Assembly (NCBI GenBank): GCA_037176705.1
Contig: CM073899.1
Location: 2,046,001-2,110,000, forward strand
Length of the DNA stretch: 64,000 bases
Origin: Molossus alvarezi
Lineage: Eukaryota > Chordata > Mammalia > Chiroptera > Molossidae
Reading direction: 5' to 3'
Shown piece by piece: positions 22,741-34,195 of this stretch; position 1 is the stretch's first letter; each line of letters begins with the position of its first letter. A program made the position numbers and the translations under genes. The notes under the pieces were generated by a model. That model made no database searches and had not been told where the DNA came from. It saw only the letters and a program-made list of their open reading frames with translations.

Positions 22741-23127
22741 GAAATCTACGGTGCTACGCGGCTGCAAGAAAGAGAGCGCTCTGATCCTTTGAGACGACAT
22801 GGAGGGACCTGGAGAGCATCATCCTAAGTGAAACAAGCCAGTCAGAGAAAGACAAACACCACATGACCTCACTTATTTGTGGAATATAATGAACTAAACA
22901 AACTGATGAACAAAATAGACCCAGAGACATAGAAAGGAGTATGATTCAGACTGACAGACCTCAGAGGGGGGGTGTGGGGAAGGATGAGATAAACCAGAGA
23001 ACTTGTATGCACGTATGTATAACCAATGGACATAGACAGCAATGCTGGGAGGGTGGGGGGCGGGATGGGGAGGAGGGTGTCTGGAGGGGGGAAACATCTG
23101 TAACAAAAATAAAATAAAATAAAAATC
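22741..23127 (+). mobile_element. LINE-1 3' end, 5'-truncated
   Basis: Starts inside the end of ORF2 (GCTACGCGGCTGCAAGAAAG) and continues through GACATGGAGGGACCTGGAGA, AAGTGAAACAAGCCAGTCAG and CTTATTTGTGGAATATAATG. The 3' UTR follows with a G-rich tract, ending in AACATCTGTAACAAAAATAA. It is the same 3' UTR type as the copies at 30, 34 and 62 kb, so one lineage-specific L1 family seeded all four. Confidence 0.9.
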
Positions 23128-23752
23128 CACAGTGCAGAATGTTGTCAACAATGACGCAAAGAGGAAAGAGGACCTGCCATCACTGAGGGTCCTGAAAACA
23201 TGGTCTTAAGAAGTAGAAACAACTGGGAAGGTGTGTCGAGGAAATTGCTTGAAGGAAAAGCAGCGAACATTCAGCAATGACCTGTCACAGACCCTGGACT
23301 GTTATCCCGAAGCTATATTACGTTACAAACATCAAAGTTCATTAGCTGTTCATCCAGGTTGAGCTCCATTGTTCACAAACACTGTAGGTTCTAGTATCAC
23401 AAGCAGCCAAGGAAATAGGGTTGCTTATTCATTTATTCCATCCTGCCATATGCATAATTAGTCTAGTCTCGTAGGTGACTGACTCACCGCGTCCCACCCA
23501 GATACACTCAGAGGATGTCTGCAGGACTATTTAATTCGGCATCTCTGGACATGTGCTCCTGGAAAAGTCCAACATCCCACCTGAGAACTTGATGGAAACG
23601 TGGATTCTCTGCCACATCCCAGAGCAGCTGATTGAAAACCTCTGCAATGAGCTGTGTTTCAACCAACATCCCAAGTCCTCTGGATGCTCCCGTGTGGAAA
23701 GCTTCGGATTAAACCACCTCAAAGGTGACTGAGGAGTAGGCACTCTGAGACC
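23128..23752. other. Unassigned intergenic DNA
   Basis: Nothing recognised. Confidence 0.45.
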
Positions 23753-23870
23753 GATCATCTGGATTCAAACCCTGGGTGTGGTGCTCCTGTCACTGGTACC
23801 CTGGGTCAAGTTACTTTAGACGCTGTGTGTCTCCCGTCAGCTTGCCTGAGAACGGCAGAAATAATTACAT
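23753..23870 (+). mobile_element. MIR SINE
   Basis: TCTGGATTCAAACCCTGGGT, CCTGGGTCAAGTTACTTTAG and GAACGGCAGAAATAATTACAT align in order with the MIR core (ctgggttcgaatcc, tgggcaagttactta, aaatggggataata). It is an ancient pan-mammalian element, into whose end a VES SINE later inserted. Confidence 0.75.
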
Positions 23871-23881
23871 GAAACCAATGG

Positions 23882-24103
23882 AGCCCGGCCGGGGTGGCTC
23901 AGTGGTGAGCGTCGACCCTGCACGAAGAGGTCACTGGTTCGATTCCCAGTCAGGGCACATGCCCAGGCTGTGGGCCCGTCCCCAGTGGGGGGCGTGCAGG
24001 AGGCATTCAGTCGATGTTCTCTCTCATCAATGTTTCCATCTCTCTCCCTCTCCCTTCCTCTCTCTCTAAAATCAATAAAGAAAAAAAATTTAAAAGCAAA
24101 TTT
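23882..24103 (+). mobile_element. VES SINE (type A)
   Basis: Full length: head CCCGGCCGGGGTGGCTCAGT, B box GGTTCGATTCCC and end CTCTAAAATCAATAAAG plus an A-rich tail. Flanks GAAACCAATGGA (from 23871) and GAAGCCAATGGA (from 24104) form a target duplication with one mismatch. Confidence 0.94.
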
Positions 24104-24115
24104 GAAGCCAATGGA

Positions 24116-24870
24116 ACACGTGGAAGAAGCCTACGACTTTGTAAGCACTAAGTAAAGGCAGAACATCTCCCTCTTCTTGTACGCATGTTCTCACGTGAGC
24201 GTTCAATAGCTAAAGAAAGGCTCATTTCATACAATTACGATCTTAATCATAATTAATAGTACTTGAGCCAGATACAATCTTGAATAAAAAAATAGAGTTC
24301 TGGGACTGAGAATGGAAAAGGAATGTGAAAAAATTTCACCGCGTCTCGGCAGACTGGCGAGCCCTGGGGGCGGGGAGGCAGGAGCGGGTCTGCTGGTGGG
24401 TGGAGTCACTGAGTCCTGAAGGCGTCTGACGACAACCTCAAGCACCCTCCTGTGGGGGCTGGAGGTGAAGCACCTGTCACGTGCCCTGGGCGGGGCGAAC
24501 GGGCCTGGCGTTTCTGCGCCATTTGCTGGGGCTGCCCCCCGGGCCTGACCTTCGTGAGGAAGAGGACGCTGAAGCCACCCCGAGAGAGCTAAGCCTGTGA
24601 CCAACACACTTTCTTAAAGAGTGAGCAGCAGGTGCTTTTAGAAGGGGACAGGAGGAGGGCACCACCATGCCCCCCGAAACTTCCTTCCCAATGCCCTAAA
24701 GCATTTTCAGCTATAAAACGTCCAACCCTGGGTGAATCTTTAGTGACACATAAAAGTTAAATAACATTTGTCATTTCCAACGGGAATGAGAAATGTAAAG
24801 TCAACAATAAAATAAAATATTTTTCCAAGTAGGTCATGAGCATGCGTACATAGTTATATCATCTGAGGCG
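24116..24870. other. Unassigned intergenic DNA
   Basis: GC-rich between 24.3 and 24.6 kb, with one minus-strand frame of 126 codons lacking recognisable features. Confidence 0.45.
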
Positions 24871-25042
24871 GCAGTTCTCAACCTGGGGTTCGCGACCCCT
24901 TTAGCAGTCGAATGACCCTTTCACAGGGGTCGCCTAAGACATAACAGTAGCACAATTAGTTATGAAGTAGCAACAAAAACAATTTTATGGTTGTGGGTCA
25001 CCAGCACATGGGGTGCTGGGGTCAGGAAGGCTGAGAACCACA
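24871..25042. mobile_element. SPIN-like non-autonomous hAT element
   Basis: Inverted ends CAGTTCTCAACCTGGGG and AGGCTGAGAACCAC. Internal blocks GACCCTTTCACAGGGGTCGC, CTAAGAC, CATAACAGTAGCACAATTAG, TATGAAGTAGCAACAAAAAC and TTTTATGGTTGTGGGTCACC follow the order of the SPIN family as I remember it, with the middle deleted. There is no transposase. SPIN is a hAT superfamily known for horizontal transfer among tetrapods, including Myotis. I could not identify a clean 8-bp target duplication, so the ends have probably eroded. Confidence 0.8.
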
Positions 25043-27035
25043 CGGGGTGCGTTCTCTGTCCTCGCTTCTCCGGGGCAGGTTCGGCCTGGTGGGAGCGGTC
25101 TGCTGAGGCGCTGGTACTGGAGATGTACCAAACAGATATGGGGTGTGCCCCATAAGTCAAATTTAATGTCAGAGTAGAGATTTGCACCATCTCTTTCTGT
25201 CTACAGAAAATGAACGATTTCTCCGATGTGACATTTTGATGATATAAAGAGAAGAGAATCAGGGTAGTGTTTTACTAGATACTAAACAGCTTAAAAAGTA
25301 GATGGAAAGATGAAGTAGACTCACAAAATACAGTTCCTTAATAGAGAAGGTTAAATGTCGCTGGCTTAGGAAAAGTTTGGCTTATATAATGAAATGGAAA
25401 GTTAGAGAAAATCACATTTCTGTGTGCCAGGTGCTTAGCCGTCAACTGGGAGTCTCTCATCTAGGTCCACACCTCGCCCCAGAGCCCAGTGGGAGGGCGA
25501 CATCTGTGTCTGTTCCTGGTCCGCAGAGACCACGGCCCTGGCACTATGCTCCTGCCCACGTGCACTGTCCACGTGGATTTCCGAATAATCCCAGTTGACC
25601 TTGAACGAGAGCCTTTGATCAGGTGTGTCGCTGTGAAAGGTCATCTGCTGAGCCCACCGCGGCTCAGACCTGAGCCCACCGCGGCTGGCGGTGGCTTGAG
25701 CCCGGTTACAGACCTGCCAAGGGAAGGCAGAGAGCAGGCTCAGGTGATCCGCTGGCGCAATTTAAGGCTCACGCCTAAGTGTCAGCCGCCACCCTAATTG
25801 CGAGCCAAGGAGAAGGAAGTAGGGTGAACGCTGTCAGAGGACCAGGGAGACATCTGAGACACTGATCTGGCTCCGTCACAGAGAAGGCCCGGCCCAGAGG
25901 AGTGCATTTCACCCCAGGGCGTCTGATAGGGCCCCTGCCTGGGCTCCTCTGTCCTTTGTGTTTGCCATCCTAACAGACACTCTAACATCCTAAGAAATAG
26001 AATTCCCGAAGTGCACCGCTTGAAAAATGAAGGCAGAAAGGTTTGAGTTTTATGAATACACGGTCACAGGTCTTATAAAAAATCCTAACAAAATAATGCC
26101 GTCTGGATCTGGAGATGGGTCCCCTGCACCCTTGCGGGAAGGAAGCAGCCTCGAACGCCGCGGCTTCTGGTTGGTCTGCAAAGGGCGGCCTCCCTCAGAG
26201 GGTCCTGCTCTGCGCTTGGAATGAGGTGTGCCTTCCGCACCGCAGCCATCCGAGGGCTGAGTCACTGTCACTGTCCCTGTGCGAGGCCCGAGGAGGGGAG
26301 CCGAAGGGAGAGATGAGAAGGGGGTGAGCGCAGCCCGGGGAGCAGCGGGGGAAGCAGGCCAGGGCGGCTGGCAGCTGGCCATGAAGGAACACCTCTCCTT
26401 ACCCCGACAGCAGGCACAGGAGCTGCCCCAGCGGGTGACGGTGACAAAGGGAAGGACAGAGTTAACGTGTCTTCACAGAACAGGTGCAGAGGACGGCCTG
26501 GGAGCAAAGTCCAAGCTCCCACGGCGTGAATTGCAGCTCAAGTAGCTGCCTTCTCCCCTCACCGTCCGCACCCCGATTTCACTCGGGTCCTGATGGTGGG
26601 AGTTGAGCAGAGCTGGGAAGGGCGTCTCCGTGGTGATGGACAACGGACGAGCCTCCCGGGGCACCGGCTCTCTGCAAGCATCTGTCAGGGAATGAGGGAC
26701 AGTCAGACCACAGCTTCAATCCAGAGACAGCGAAAGACGGGGACACGCCTGGGGAAGGCAGACGAAGGGAGAGAGGTCCGGTTGGGGTGACAGTCACCTC
26801 ATTCAGACCTTCCCTGAAAAACAAAATCACCTCCTTGATCCTACAGACACTTGAAATCCTTGTGTGGGCCCAAAGCTGGTTGTCTTTTTAAATTCCGTGT
26901 AATGCAGACTACGTTACTTCTTCTCAGTCTCAGCGACATAAGAGCAGGCGTGGAAAGGAGATGCTGACGGGGATGCGTTCCTCACCCAAGGTGTGGGGCA
27001 CTGGTCACAGTGCGGTCTGGATGGTCAGAGCTTTA
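25043..27035. other. Unassigned intergenic DNA
   Basis: GC-rich with overlapping frames under 111 codons. GAGCCCACCGCGGCT occurs twice, about 22 bp apart, near 25.65 kb. No family was recognised. Confidence 0.45.
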
Positions 27036-27036
27036 T

Positions 27037-27274
27037 TTCTTATTTATTTATTTTTCTAAAGTTTTTTCTTTGTTGATTTTAGAGAGAGAGGAAGGAAGAG
27101 GGAGAGAGAGATAGAAACATAGATGAGAGAGAACATCGGCTGGCTGCCTCCTGCACGACCCCCACTGGGGATCAGGCCCACAGCCTGGGCATGTGCCCTG
27201 ACTAGGATTCGAACCGGTGACCTCTTGGTGCAGGGTCGACGCTCACCACTGAGCACACCGCCTGGCTAGACAGC
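27037..27274 (-). mobile_element. VES SINE (type A)
   Basis: Reverse copy from the tail complement (TTTGTTGATTTTAGAGAGAG) through CTGCCTCCTGCACGACCCCC to head complement GAGCACACCGCCTGGCTAG. Flanking CAGAGCTTTA occurs at 27026 and 27275, consistent with a 10-bp target duplication. Confidence 0.93.
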
Positions 27275-27285
27275 CAGAGCTTTAA

Positions 27286-28450
27286 TCCTGTCTCTTTTCT
27301 GCTCAGTTCCTACATAATCATGACTTTGGTTAAAAGGCATTTCCAAGCAAACTGGTCATCTGGTTGCAGGGTGGCTATTAGCTTAGTGGGATGTAACTTT
27401 TACAATAATATATAATGAACACAATTATTCTGAAGACTGAGAAACAGGAATAAATGTTCCAACTACATGCTTTCTTAATATACTGAGCATATAATTTGTA
27501 AATAAATATTTTCATCTTATTTATACATTATCTTCCCTAAGCTATTACAGGAATAGAAGATAAAGTGTTTTGAGTTAAGCAAAGAAATAAACATTGTATC
27601 TCAGAAACCTTTTATTTCCATAAATAAGGATAAAAATGTCTATGGAATGCATTTACAATGTTGTCTTACGAGTAACCATTTTTCAACCCAAATTATCTGT
27701 TCATTACATATTCAGTGCAGGAAGCAGAAACGTCACATAGACTCATTAGTGACTTTTGTGAAAGTATGTTGCAAACATAAAATTTATAGTTCATAAAGGA
27801 AAAGTAATCCTGAATTATCCTTTGTTGACTTACTTTTAAATTATGGTGTTACTTCATTTTTTTTTGCCTGTAGTAAGTATTTAATGTTATCCAGATAGCA
27901 ATGGTGGAAACATTATTTTAAATATGTCACATAAGCACACTGCCAAAGAGGTACAAATATTAAACGGTATTGATTGGTGGTAGAAGCAGTTACAAAGCTC
28001 TCATAAGGAAGGTAAGGTATCATCTGTCACCCTCAAAGTCACTTATCTATCCAATGAAACCCAAATCCTGAAGGTGACTTCTACCTGGTAAAAGTTCATC
28101 TTAAGAGGAGAGTTGAGTAGCAAGGGCTCACGAGAGCTCAGAACCCCAGAAATGGTCCAGCAGGCGGAGGGCGGCAGAGCGAGCCCATGGGCATTTCATT
28201 GGGTCATAGCTTCAACAGAGGTTGACCAGAACTTCGAGGACCTGTAGGCATGAGCTCAACTTACTTCATGGGGACAGGTTGGGAGACTTCACTTCTATAT
28301 GGAAACAGGTAAAAATACAGGAGTACATATATGAACATTTGCATATATATTTAATATACAAATACATATCAAATGCATATATTTATATATTGTTTACTTC
28401 ATGGAAAGATTGATGATCATCACCTTTTCAATTTCCTTTTATTTATTTAT
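27286..28450. other. AT-rich unassigned DNA
   Basis: AT-rich with no recognised repeat or gene. An ATATAC-rich patch lies near 28.33-28.39 kb. Confidence 0.45.
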
Positions 28451-28454
28451 TTAT

Positions 28455-28672
28455 TTATTTTTTTTTAGTTTATTGATTTTAGAGAGAAAGGAAGGGAGAG
28501 GGAGAGAGAGATAGAAACATAGATGAGAGAGAACATCGATTGGCTGCCTCCTGCATGCCCCCTACTGAGGATCAGGCACAAAACCTGGGCATGTGCCCTG
28601 ACTGGCAATTGAACCGGCGACCTCTTAGTGCAGTGTTGACGCTCAACCACTGGACCACACCAGCCGAGCTGC
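28455..28672 (-). mobile_element. VES SINE (type A)
   Basis: Reverse copy: TTTATTGATTTTAGAGAGAA, then GGCTGCCTCCTGCATGCCCC, B-box complement CAATTGAACCGGCGACC and head complement CCACACCAGCCGAGCTG. It is preceded by a TTTA-rich microsatellite that probably grew from the poly-A. Confidence 0.94.
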
Positions 28673-29306
28673 TTTTATTTTTTATTTTTTAATCAATATG
28701 CTAATATTCAGCATTACTCGGAGTCTATTACCTCCTTTCCTTTGCCTCCCAGATGCCTAGAAGAACTTGGCCTGTGCCTGAACGTACCCATTCACACTGT
28801 AGAACACAATTGGACCCAGGCTTAGGGCCATCACTGTTGACAGAGAGGAAAAGTTTGGCTCAAACTAATTAGCTATAATCATGCCAAAAATATTACTACC
28901 ATTTTGTTCTCATTATCATGTTTGCATCAAACAAATATAGATGAATTCCTCAGGAAAAAGTATCACTGTATGGCCGGAGTTTCAAATAATGCTTTTTAAA
29001 AAAAATTCAGTCAACTGCAGCTGCAATGCAGAGGCAATCAATGATAAAGAATTAACCCATTTTTGAAGATATTATTGTATTTTAAGCCAAATTCATTATT
29101 AAATTTCATGTCAAGGAGACTCCTACATGGAGATAATATTGCTTGCCTATTGATTGTGTGTGCACAGAGGAATCTGATGTGAAATGCGTAGATGACAGTA
29201 TCATGCTCTATGAGAAATATCTCCCTCCTACAGGAGCCTGGGACCCATGCACTGCCCTGTATGCCTCTGTCACTTCATTAAAATGCTGCATAACAGAAGC
29301 TCACTA
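28673..29306. other. Unassigned intergenic DNA
   Basis: Nothing recognised. Confidence 0.45.
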
Positions 29307-29503
29307 GCCTGGCTGGTGTGGTTCAGTGGTTGAGCGTGTTGACCCTGGTCAGGGCACATGCCCAGTTTGTGGGCCTGATCCCCAGTGAGGGGCATGCAGG
29401 AGGCGGTCAATCAATGTTCTCTCTCATCGATGTTTCTATCTCTCTCTCCCTCTCCTTTCCCTTCTTCTCTCTCTAAAATCAATAAAGAAAAAATATTAAA
29501 AAA
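29307..29503 (+). mobile_element. VES SINE (type A) with B-box deletion
   Basis: The head AGCCTGGCTGGTGTGGTTCA is followed by GAGCGTGTTGACCCTGGTCA. The usual segment from GCACCAAGAGGTC to the B box is missing, with the join at a short CCTGG homology. The body and the end CTAAAATCAATAAAGAAAAA are normal. Without a B box this copy cannot be a strong RNA polymerase III template. Confidence 0.92.
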
Positions 29504-29934
29504 AAGAAAGTAGCCCATGAGTCCAAGGGTCGACTCGTCTGTAAAGGATCCTCTACAGTCCTAACATACAAGATCAGAGGTAGCCGCAGAGCACTCGCTG
29601 TCTCTCAGCTACAGATTTCAGTGCGGGGACTGGCTGGGAGCAGCAGCTTCGCCACAGACGCCACTCGAAGACAGTGTGAACAGACACTGCTCGGGACGAC
29701 GTGCGCATTGATCGACTCACCTGTTACAGTGTCCACCTTCAGGATGAACCAGCCCACCCACAGTGTTATTTAGTGCCCAGGTTTTTTGTTCTGTCTCCGT
29801 TCTGCCACATACAGTGCCTGCTTCCTCCCAGACCTACTGCCACAGAGCAGATGGTGACATCAGGCACAATCGGCTTCTTTCTCATCCGTGGGAGATGGGA
29901 GTAGCTTGTCATAGCTCTTTCTTTCTTCTTCTTT
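29504..29934. other. Unassigned intergenic DNA
   Basis: Nothing recognised. Confidence 0.45.
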
Positions 29935-32281
29935 TTAAAATCTTTATTGTTGTAAGTATTACAGATGTTCCTCCTTTTTTTTCCCCATTGACCCCCTCCT
30001 CCCAGCTCCCACCCCCTCCTGCTTTCCCCACACTATTGTCTGTGTCCACTGGTTGTGCATATATACATAGAAGTTCTTTGGTTTATCTCTTCCTATCCAC
30101 TCCCCCAACCCCTTCCTTCTGAGGTTTGTCACTCTATTCCCTACTTCCATGTCTCTGATTATATTTTGATTGTCAGCTTATTTTGTTCATTATATTCCAT
30201 AAATAAGCAAGATCTTGTGATATTTGTCTTTCTCTGACTGGCTTATTTCGCTTAGCATAATATTCTCCAGTTCCCTCCATGTCATCTCAAAGGATAAAAG
30301 ATCTTTCTTTCTTACAGCTGCGTAGTACTCCATTGTGTATATACCACAGCTTTTTTATCCACTCATCTACTGATGGACACTTGGACTGTTTCCAGATCTT
30401 AGCAATTGCAAACAGTGCTGCTATGAACATAGGGGCACATATATTCTTTCTGATGGGTGTTTCAGGCTTCTTAGGATATAGTCCTAGAAGTGGGATCACT
30501 GGATCAAATGGCAGTTCAATTTTTAAATTTTTGAGGAAACACCACATTGTTTTCCATAGTGGCTGCACCAGTCTGCATTCCCACCAGCAGTGTACTAGAG
30601 TCCCCTTTTCTCAACACCCTCGCCAACTCTTGTTGTTTGATGATTTGTTGATGGTGGCTATTCTGACAGGTGTGAGGTGATACCTCATTGTTGTTTTAAT
30701 TTGCATCTCTCTGATGATTAGTGATGTTGAGCATTTCTTGATATGTCTCTTGGCCATTTGTATGTCCTGTTTGCAGAGGTGTCTATTCAGGTCCTCTGCC
30801 CATTTTTAAATTGGATTGTTTGTCTTCCTTTTGTTGAGCTGTATGAGTTTGTTATATATTTTAGATATTAGCCCCTTATCTGGTGTATAATTGGCAAATA
30901 TATTTCCCCAAATAATGGGTTTTCTTTTCATTTTGAGAATGGTTTATTTTGCCATGCAGAAGCTTTTACATTTGATGTAGTCCCATTTATTATTTTATTC
31001 CTTTGTTTTTCTTGTCCTAGGGGATGTATCAGTGAAAATTCTGCTAGATGTGATGTTTGACATTTTGCTATCTACATTTTCTTCTAGTATTTTTATGGTT
31101 TCATGATTGACATTTAAGTCTTTTATTCATTTTGAGTTTATTCTTGTATGGTATAAGTTGGTGGTCTAGTTTCTTTTTCCTTTTCTTTGTTTGCATGTAG
31201 CTGTCCAATTTTCCCAACACCATTTATTAAAGAGGCTGTCTTTATTCCACTCTATGCTCTTGCCACCTTTGTCAAATATTAATTGAGCATAATGTCTTGG
31301 GTCAATTTCTGGGTTCTCTGTTCTGTTCCATTGATCTATCTGCCTGTTCTTGTGCCAGTACCAGGCTGTTTTGATTAGAGAGGCTTTGTAGTATAACCTG
31401 AAATCTGGTAATGTGATCCCTCCTACTTTTTTCTTCTTTTGCAAGACTGCTGTGGCTATTCAGGGTCTTTTTTGGTTCCATATAAACGTTTGGAGTATTT
31501 GTTCTAGATCTGTGAAATATGTTATTGGTATTTTGATGGGAATTGCATTGAATCTATAGATTGCTTTGGGTAGTATGGACATTTTAATGATGTTGATTCC
31601 TCATTTTCATATCTTCCTCTATTTCTTTTTTTCAATGTCTTGCAGTTTTCTGAGAACAGCTCTTTTACTTCCTTGGTTAAATGTATTCTTAGGTAACTTA
31701 ATTTTGTTGTTGTTGTTGTTGCAATGGTATATGGGCTAATTTGTTTTTTGTTTGTTTGTTTGTTTGTTTCCCTTTCTGAGTATTTATTATTGTTGTATAA
31801 GAATGCCATCAATTTCTGGATGTTAATTTTGTTTCATGCTACTTTGCCAAATTTTTAAAATCTAGTAGTGTTTTGATGGCGTCTTTAGGGTTTTCTATGT
31901 ACACTATCATGTCAACTGCAAATAATGACAGTTTCACTTCCTCCTTTCCAATTTGGACCCCCTTTATTTTTTCTTCATGTCTAATTGCTATGACGAAGAC
32001 TTCCAGTACTATGTTAAATAAGAGTGGCGAAAGTGGCCATCCCTGTCTTGTTTGTGTTCTTAAGGGAAATGCTTTTAGGTTTTGCCCATTGAGTATGAAG
32101 TTGGCTGTAGGTCTTTCATATATGCCTTTATTATGTTGACTTATGATCCTGTATTCCCACATTGCTGAGTGTTTTTATCAGAAATTGGTGCTGGATTTTG
32201 TCAAATTCTTTTTTAGCATCTATTGATATGATCATATGATGTTTATCTTTCATTATGTTCATTGGTATATCACATTCACTG
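29935..32281 (-). mobile_element. LINE-1, 5'-truncated, about 2.35 kb
   Basis: Minus-strand L1 running from inside the reverse transcriptase domain of ORF2 to the 3' end. Translated pieces on the minus strand include [19 protein letters not shown] and [20 protein letters not shown] (RT domain, 32162-31839), [20 protein letters not shown] (31444-31166) and [20 protein letters not shown] (30568-30287), in the expected order but in frames separated by stops and shifts. The catalytic FADD motif reads FAVD. A possible 10-bp target duplication (TAGCTCTTTC near 29912, TAACTCTTTC near 32282) flanks it. It is a dead copy. Confidence 0.95.
31839..32162 (-). pseudogene. L1 ORF2 reverse transcriptase fragment, inactive
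   Basis: The longest surviving open piece of this L1's ORF2, about 107 codons. It contains the RT region with a Gly-Trp substitution-like TRQGWPLSP (usually TRQGCPLSP) and FAVDMIVY in place of FADDMIVY. The codon at 31914-31916 (minus strand GTT) gives Val where the first catalytic Asp should be, so polymerase activity would be lost. The frame closes downstream of KNLAK. Confidence 0.88.
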
Positions 32282-32615
32282 TAACTCTTTCCTAAGATGA
32301 AATCTCTAGTAAGGTCTTACAAAGATCCCTTATAATTCAAACTATTTATTCCTTATAGAATCTCATTGCTCTTCGTTAGTTGATCCCTCTGAACACAAAC
32401 CTGTTGAGACCCTCCTGGAATTGAGGGTGAAATAATGTCCCCAGGACCTGTGGGCAACACCAAAGGAAAGTTCTGTTAGAATGGAGGAAAATGAATTTTG
32501 GTAGCAACAAGCAAAGTAGACTATTCATTGATAAGATACAGACAACACTCTACACTATGTATTTTATGTGAGCATTGCAAGTAGTTCATCTGAGATAGCT
32601 TAGATTATTGCTATG
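32282..32615. other. Unassigned spacer
   Basis: Nothing recognised between the L1 and the next SINE. Confidence 0.45.
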
Positions 32616-32633
32616 TCAACTACAGTTACTTTA

Positions 32634-32826
32634 CTTTTTTTCCCTTTATTGATTTTAGAGAGGGAGAGATAGAAACATTGATGAGAGAGAACATCGACTG
32701 GCCGCCTCCTGCATGTCCCCCACTGGGGATTGGCCCACAACCTGGGCATGTGCTCTGACCAGGAATCGAACAGGCGACCTCTTCGTGCAGGGGTCAACAT
32801 TCAACTGCTGACCATACCAGCCAAAA
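32634..32826 (-). mobile_element. VES SINE (type A) with perfect TSD
   Basis: Reverse copy with a short CT body (TTTATTGATTTTAGAGAGGG), CGCCTCCTGCATGTCCCCCA, B-box complement GGAATCGAACAGGCG and head complement ACCATACCAGCCA. An exact 18-bp duplication, TCAACTACAGTTACTTTA, lies at 32616-32633 and 32827-32844. Confidence 0.95.
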
Positions 32827-32844
32827 TCAACTACAGTTACTTTA

Positions 32845-33724
32845 AATAGGTTGTGTAGAAAATGAAAACACTTTCTGGTTGTAGAAGGCTGAAATGTAGA
32901 ATAACATATTTATCAATAGAAGTTCTCTGACATTAAAAAATACATAACTGTGAGTCAATGAATTTTAGATTTTAAATAAACAGATACATTTTATATGTAG
33001 ATACAATATTATATAATTTTTAGAAACAAAATATTTGCAATAGAAAAATCTTATTGGAGAATGTAAAAATTGTTTATTTCAGCTGAATGTGGCCAACAGA
33101 ATTACTTTGTCATTTTATAAAAAGACAAAGCTCATAGAGGTATAATTTACCAGAACATTAGAAAATAAACCATCTTTCAGATAGCACATTTTAATAATTT
33201 TGAAATGAAAGCTTTGTAATTTTACTTAAACAGCTAGATTTATAAAGACATTGTATCTAAAACATTACAGATTTGGGCATTGTTTTGAGATATCATGGTT
33301 GATATTCTGAAACAATTTTAAAGCCAAAGTATTGTTCAGTTCTCTACAAAAATGATGCCTTTACATAAACATATAGGTTACTGACAAGTTTCATAAATGG
33401 TTCCTTCAGTGAAAAATCAACAACAAAAAACAGTGTAAGCAGAAGATTCCTTTTAGCAATTAAAATTTATGAAGTAAATAGTACAAATGGGCACCCTTTG
33501 AATAGGAGAAAAAAAACACAAGAGAAGTATTTAAAAGCAGCAAAATAAATCCAGTTTAAACTTATAAACTGGAGGTCATTTTTTAGAACCAGAGTGGTAG
33601 GTTTAGTTTCTGGAGGCCCAATGTGCTACTTGTCTGTCTGTAAAAGGTTCATAGGTTCATGCTTATGTTGTTACACTACAGGCTCAACACACCCAGTTGG
33701 CAGAGGAAGATATATGTGTTGACA
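32845..33724. other. AT-rich unassigned DNA
   Basis: Nothing recognised. Confidence 0.45.
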
Positions 33725-34195
33725 CCTTCCTTTTTTTTTTTTTTCTTTTTAAATTTTTATTAATTTATTTTTGTTATAGATGTTTCTTATTCCCCCCCAG
33801 ACACCCTCCTCCCCATCCCCCTGCCCCAGCTTTGTTGTCTGAGTCCATTGGTTACACACACATGCAGATAAGTTCTTTGGTTTATCTCTTTCCTCCTCCC
33901 ATCCCCTTCCCCTGAGGTTTGTCAGTCTGAACCCTACTTCTGCGTCTCTGGGTGTATTTTGTCCATTAGCTTCTTCTGTTCATTTATATTACACAAATAA
34001 GTGAGATTATGTGGTATTTGTCTTTCTCTGACTGGCTTGTTTCACTCAGCATAATGCTCTCCAGGTCCCTCCATGTCATCTCAAAGGGTAAGAGATCTCT
34101 CTTTCTTACAGCTGCATAGTATTTCACTATGCACATGTACCACAGCTTTTTTATCCACTCATCTACTGACGGACACTTGGGCTGTTTCCAGATGG
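33725..34195 (-). mobile_element. LINE-1 3' end, 5'-truncated
   Basis: Starts with a T run (the poly-A complement), then the 3' UTR complement with CCCCCCAGACACCCTCCTCC, and ends inside ORF2 at GGGCTGTTTCCAGATG. The minus-strand peptide [19 protein letters not shown] is the L1 ORF2 C-terminus. It is the same family as the 30 kb copy. Confidence 0.93.
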
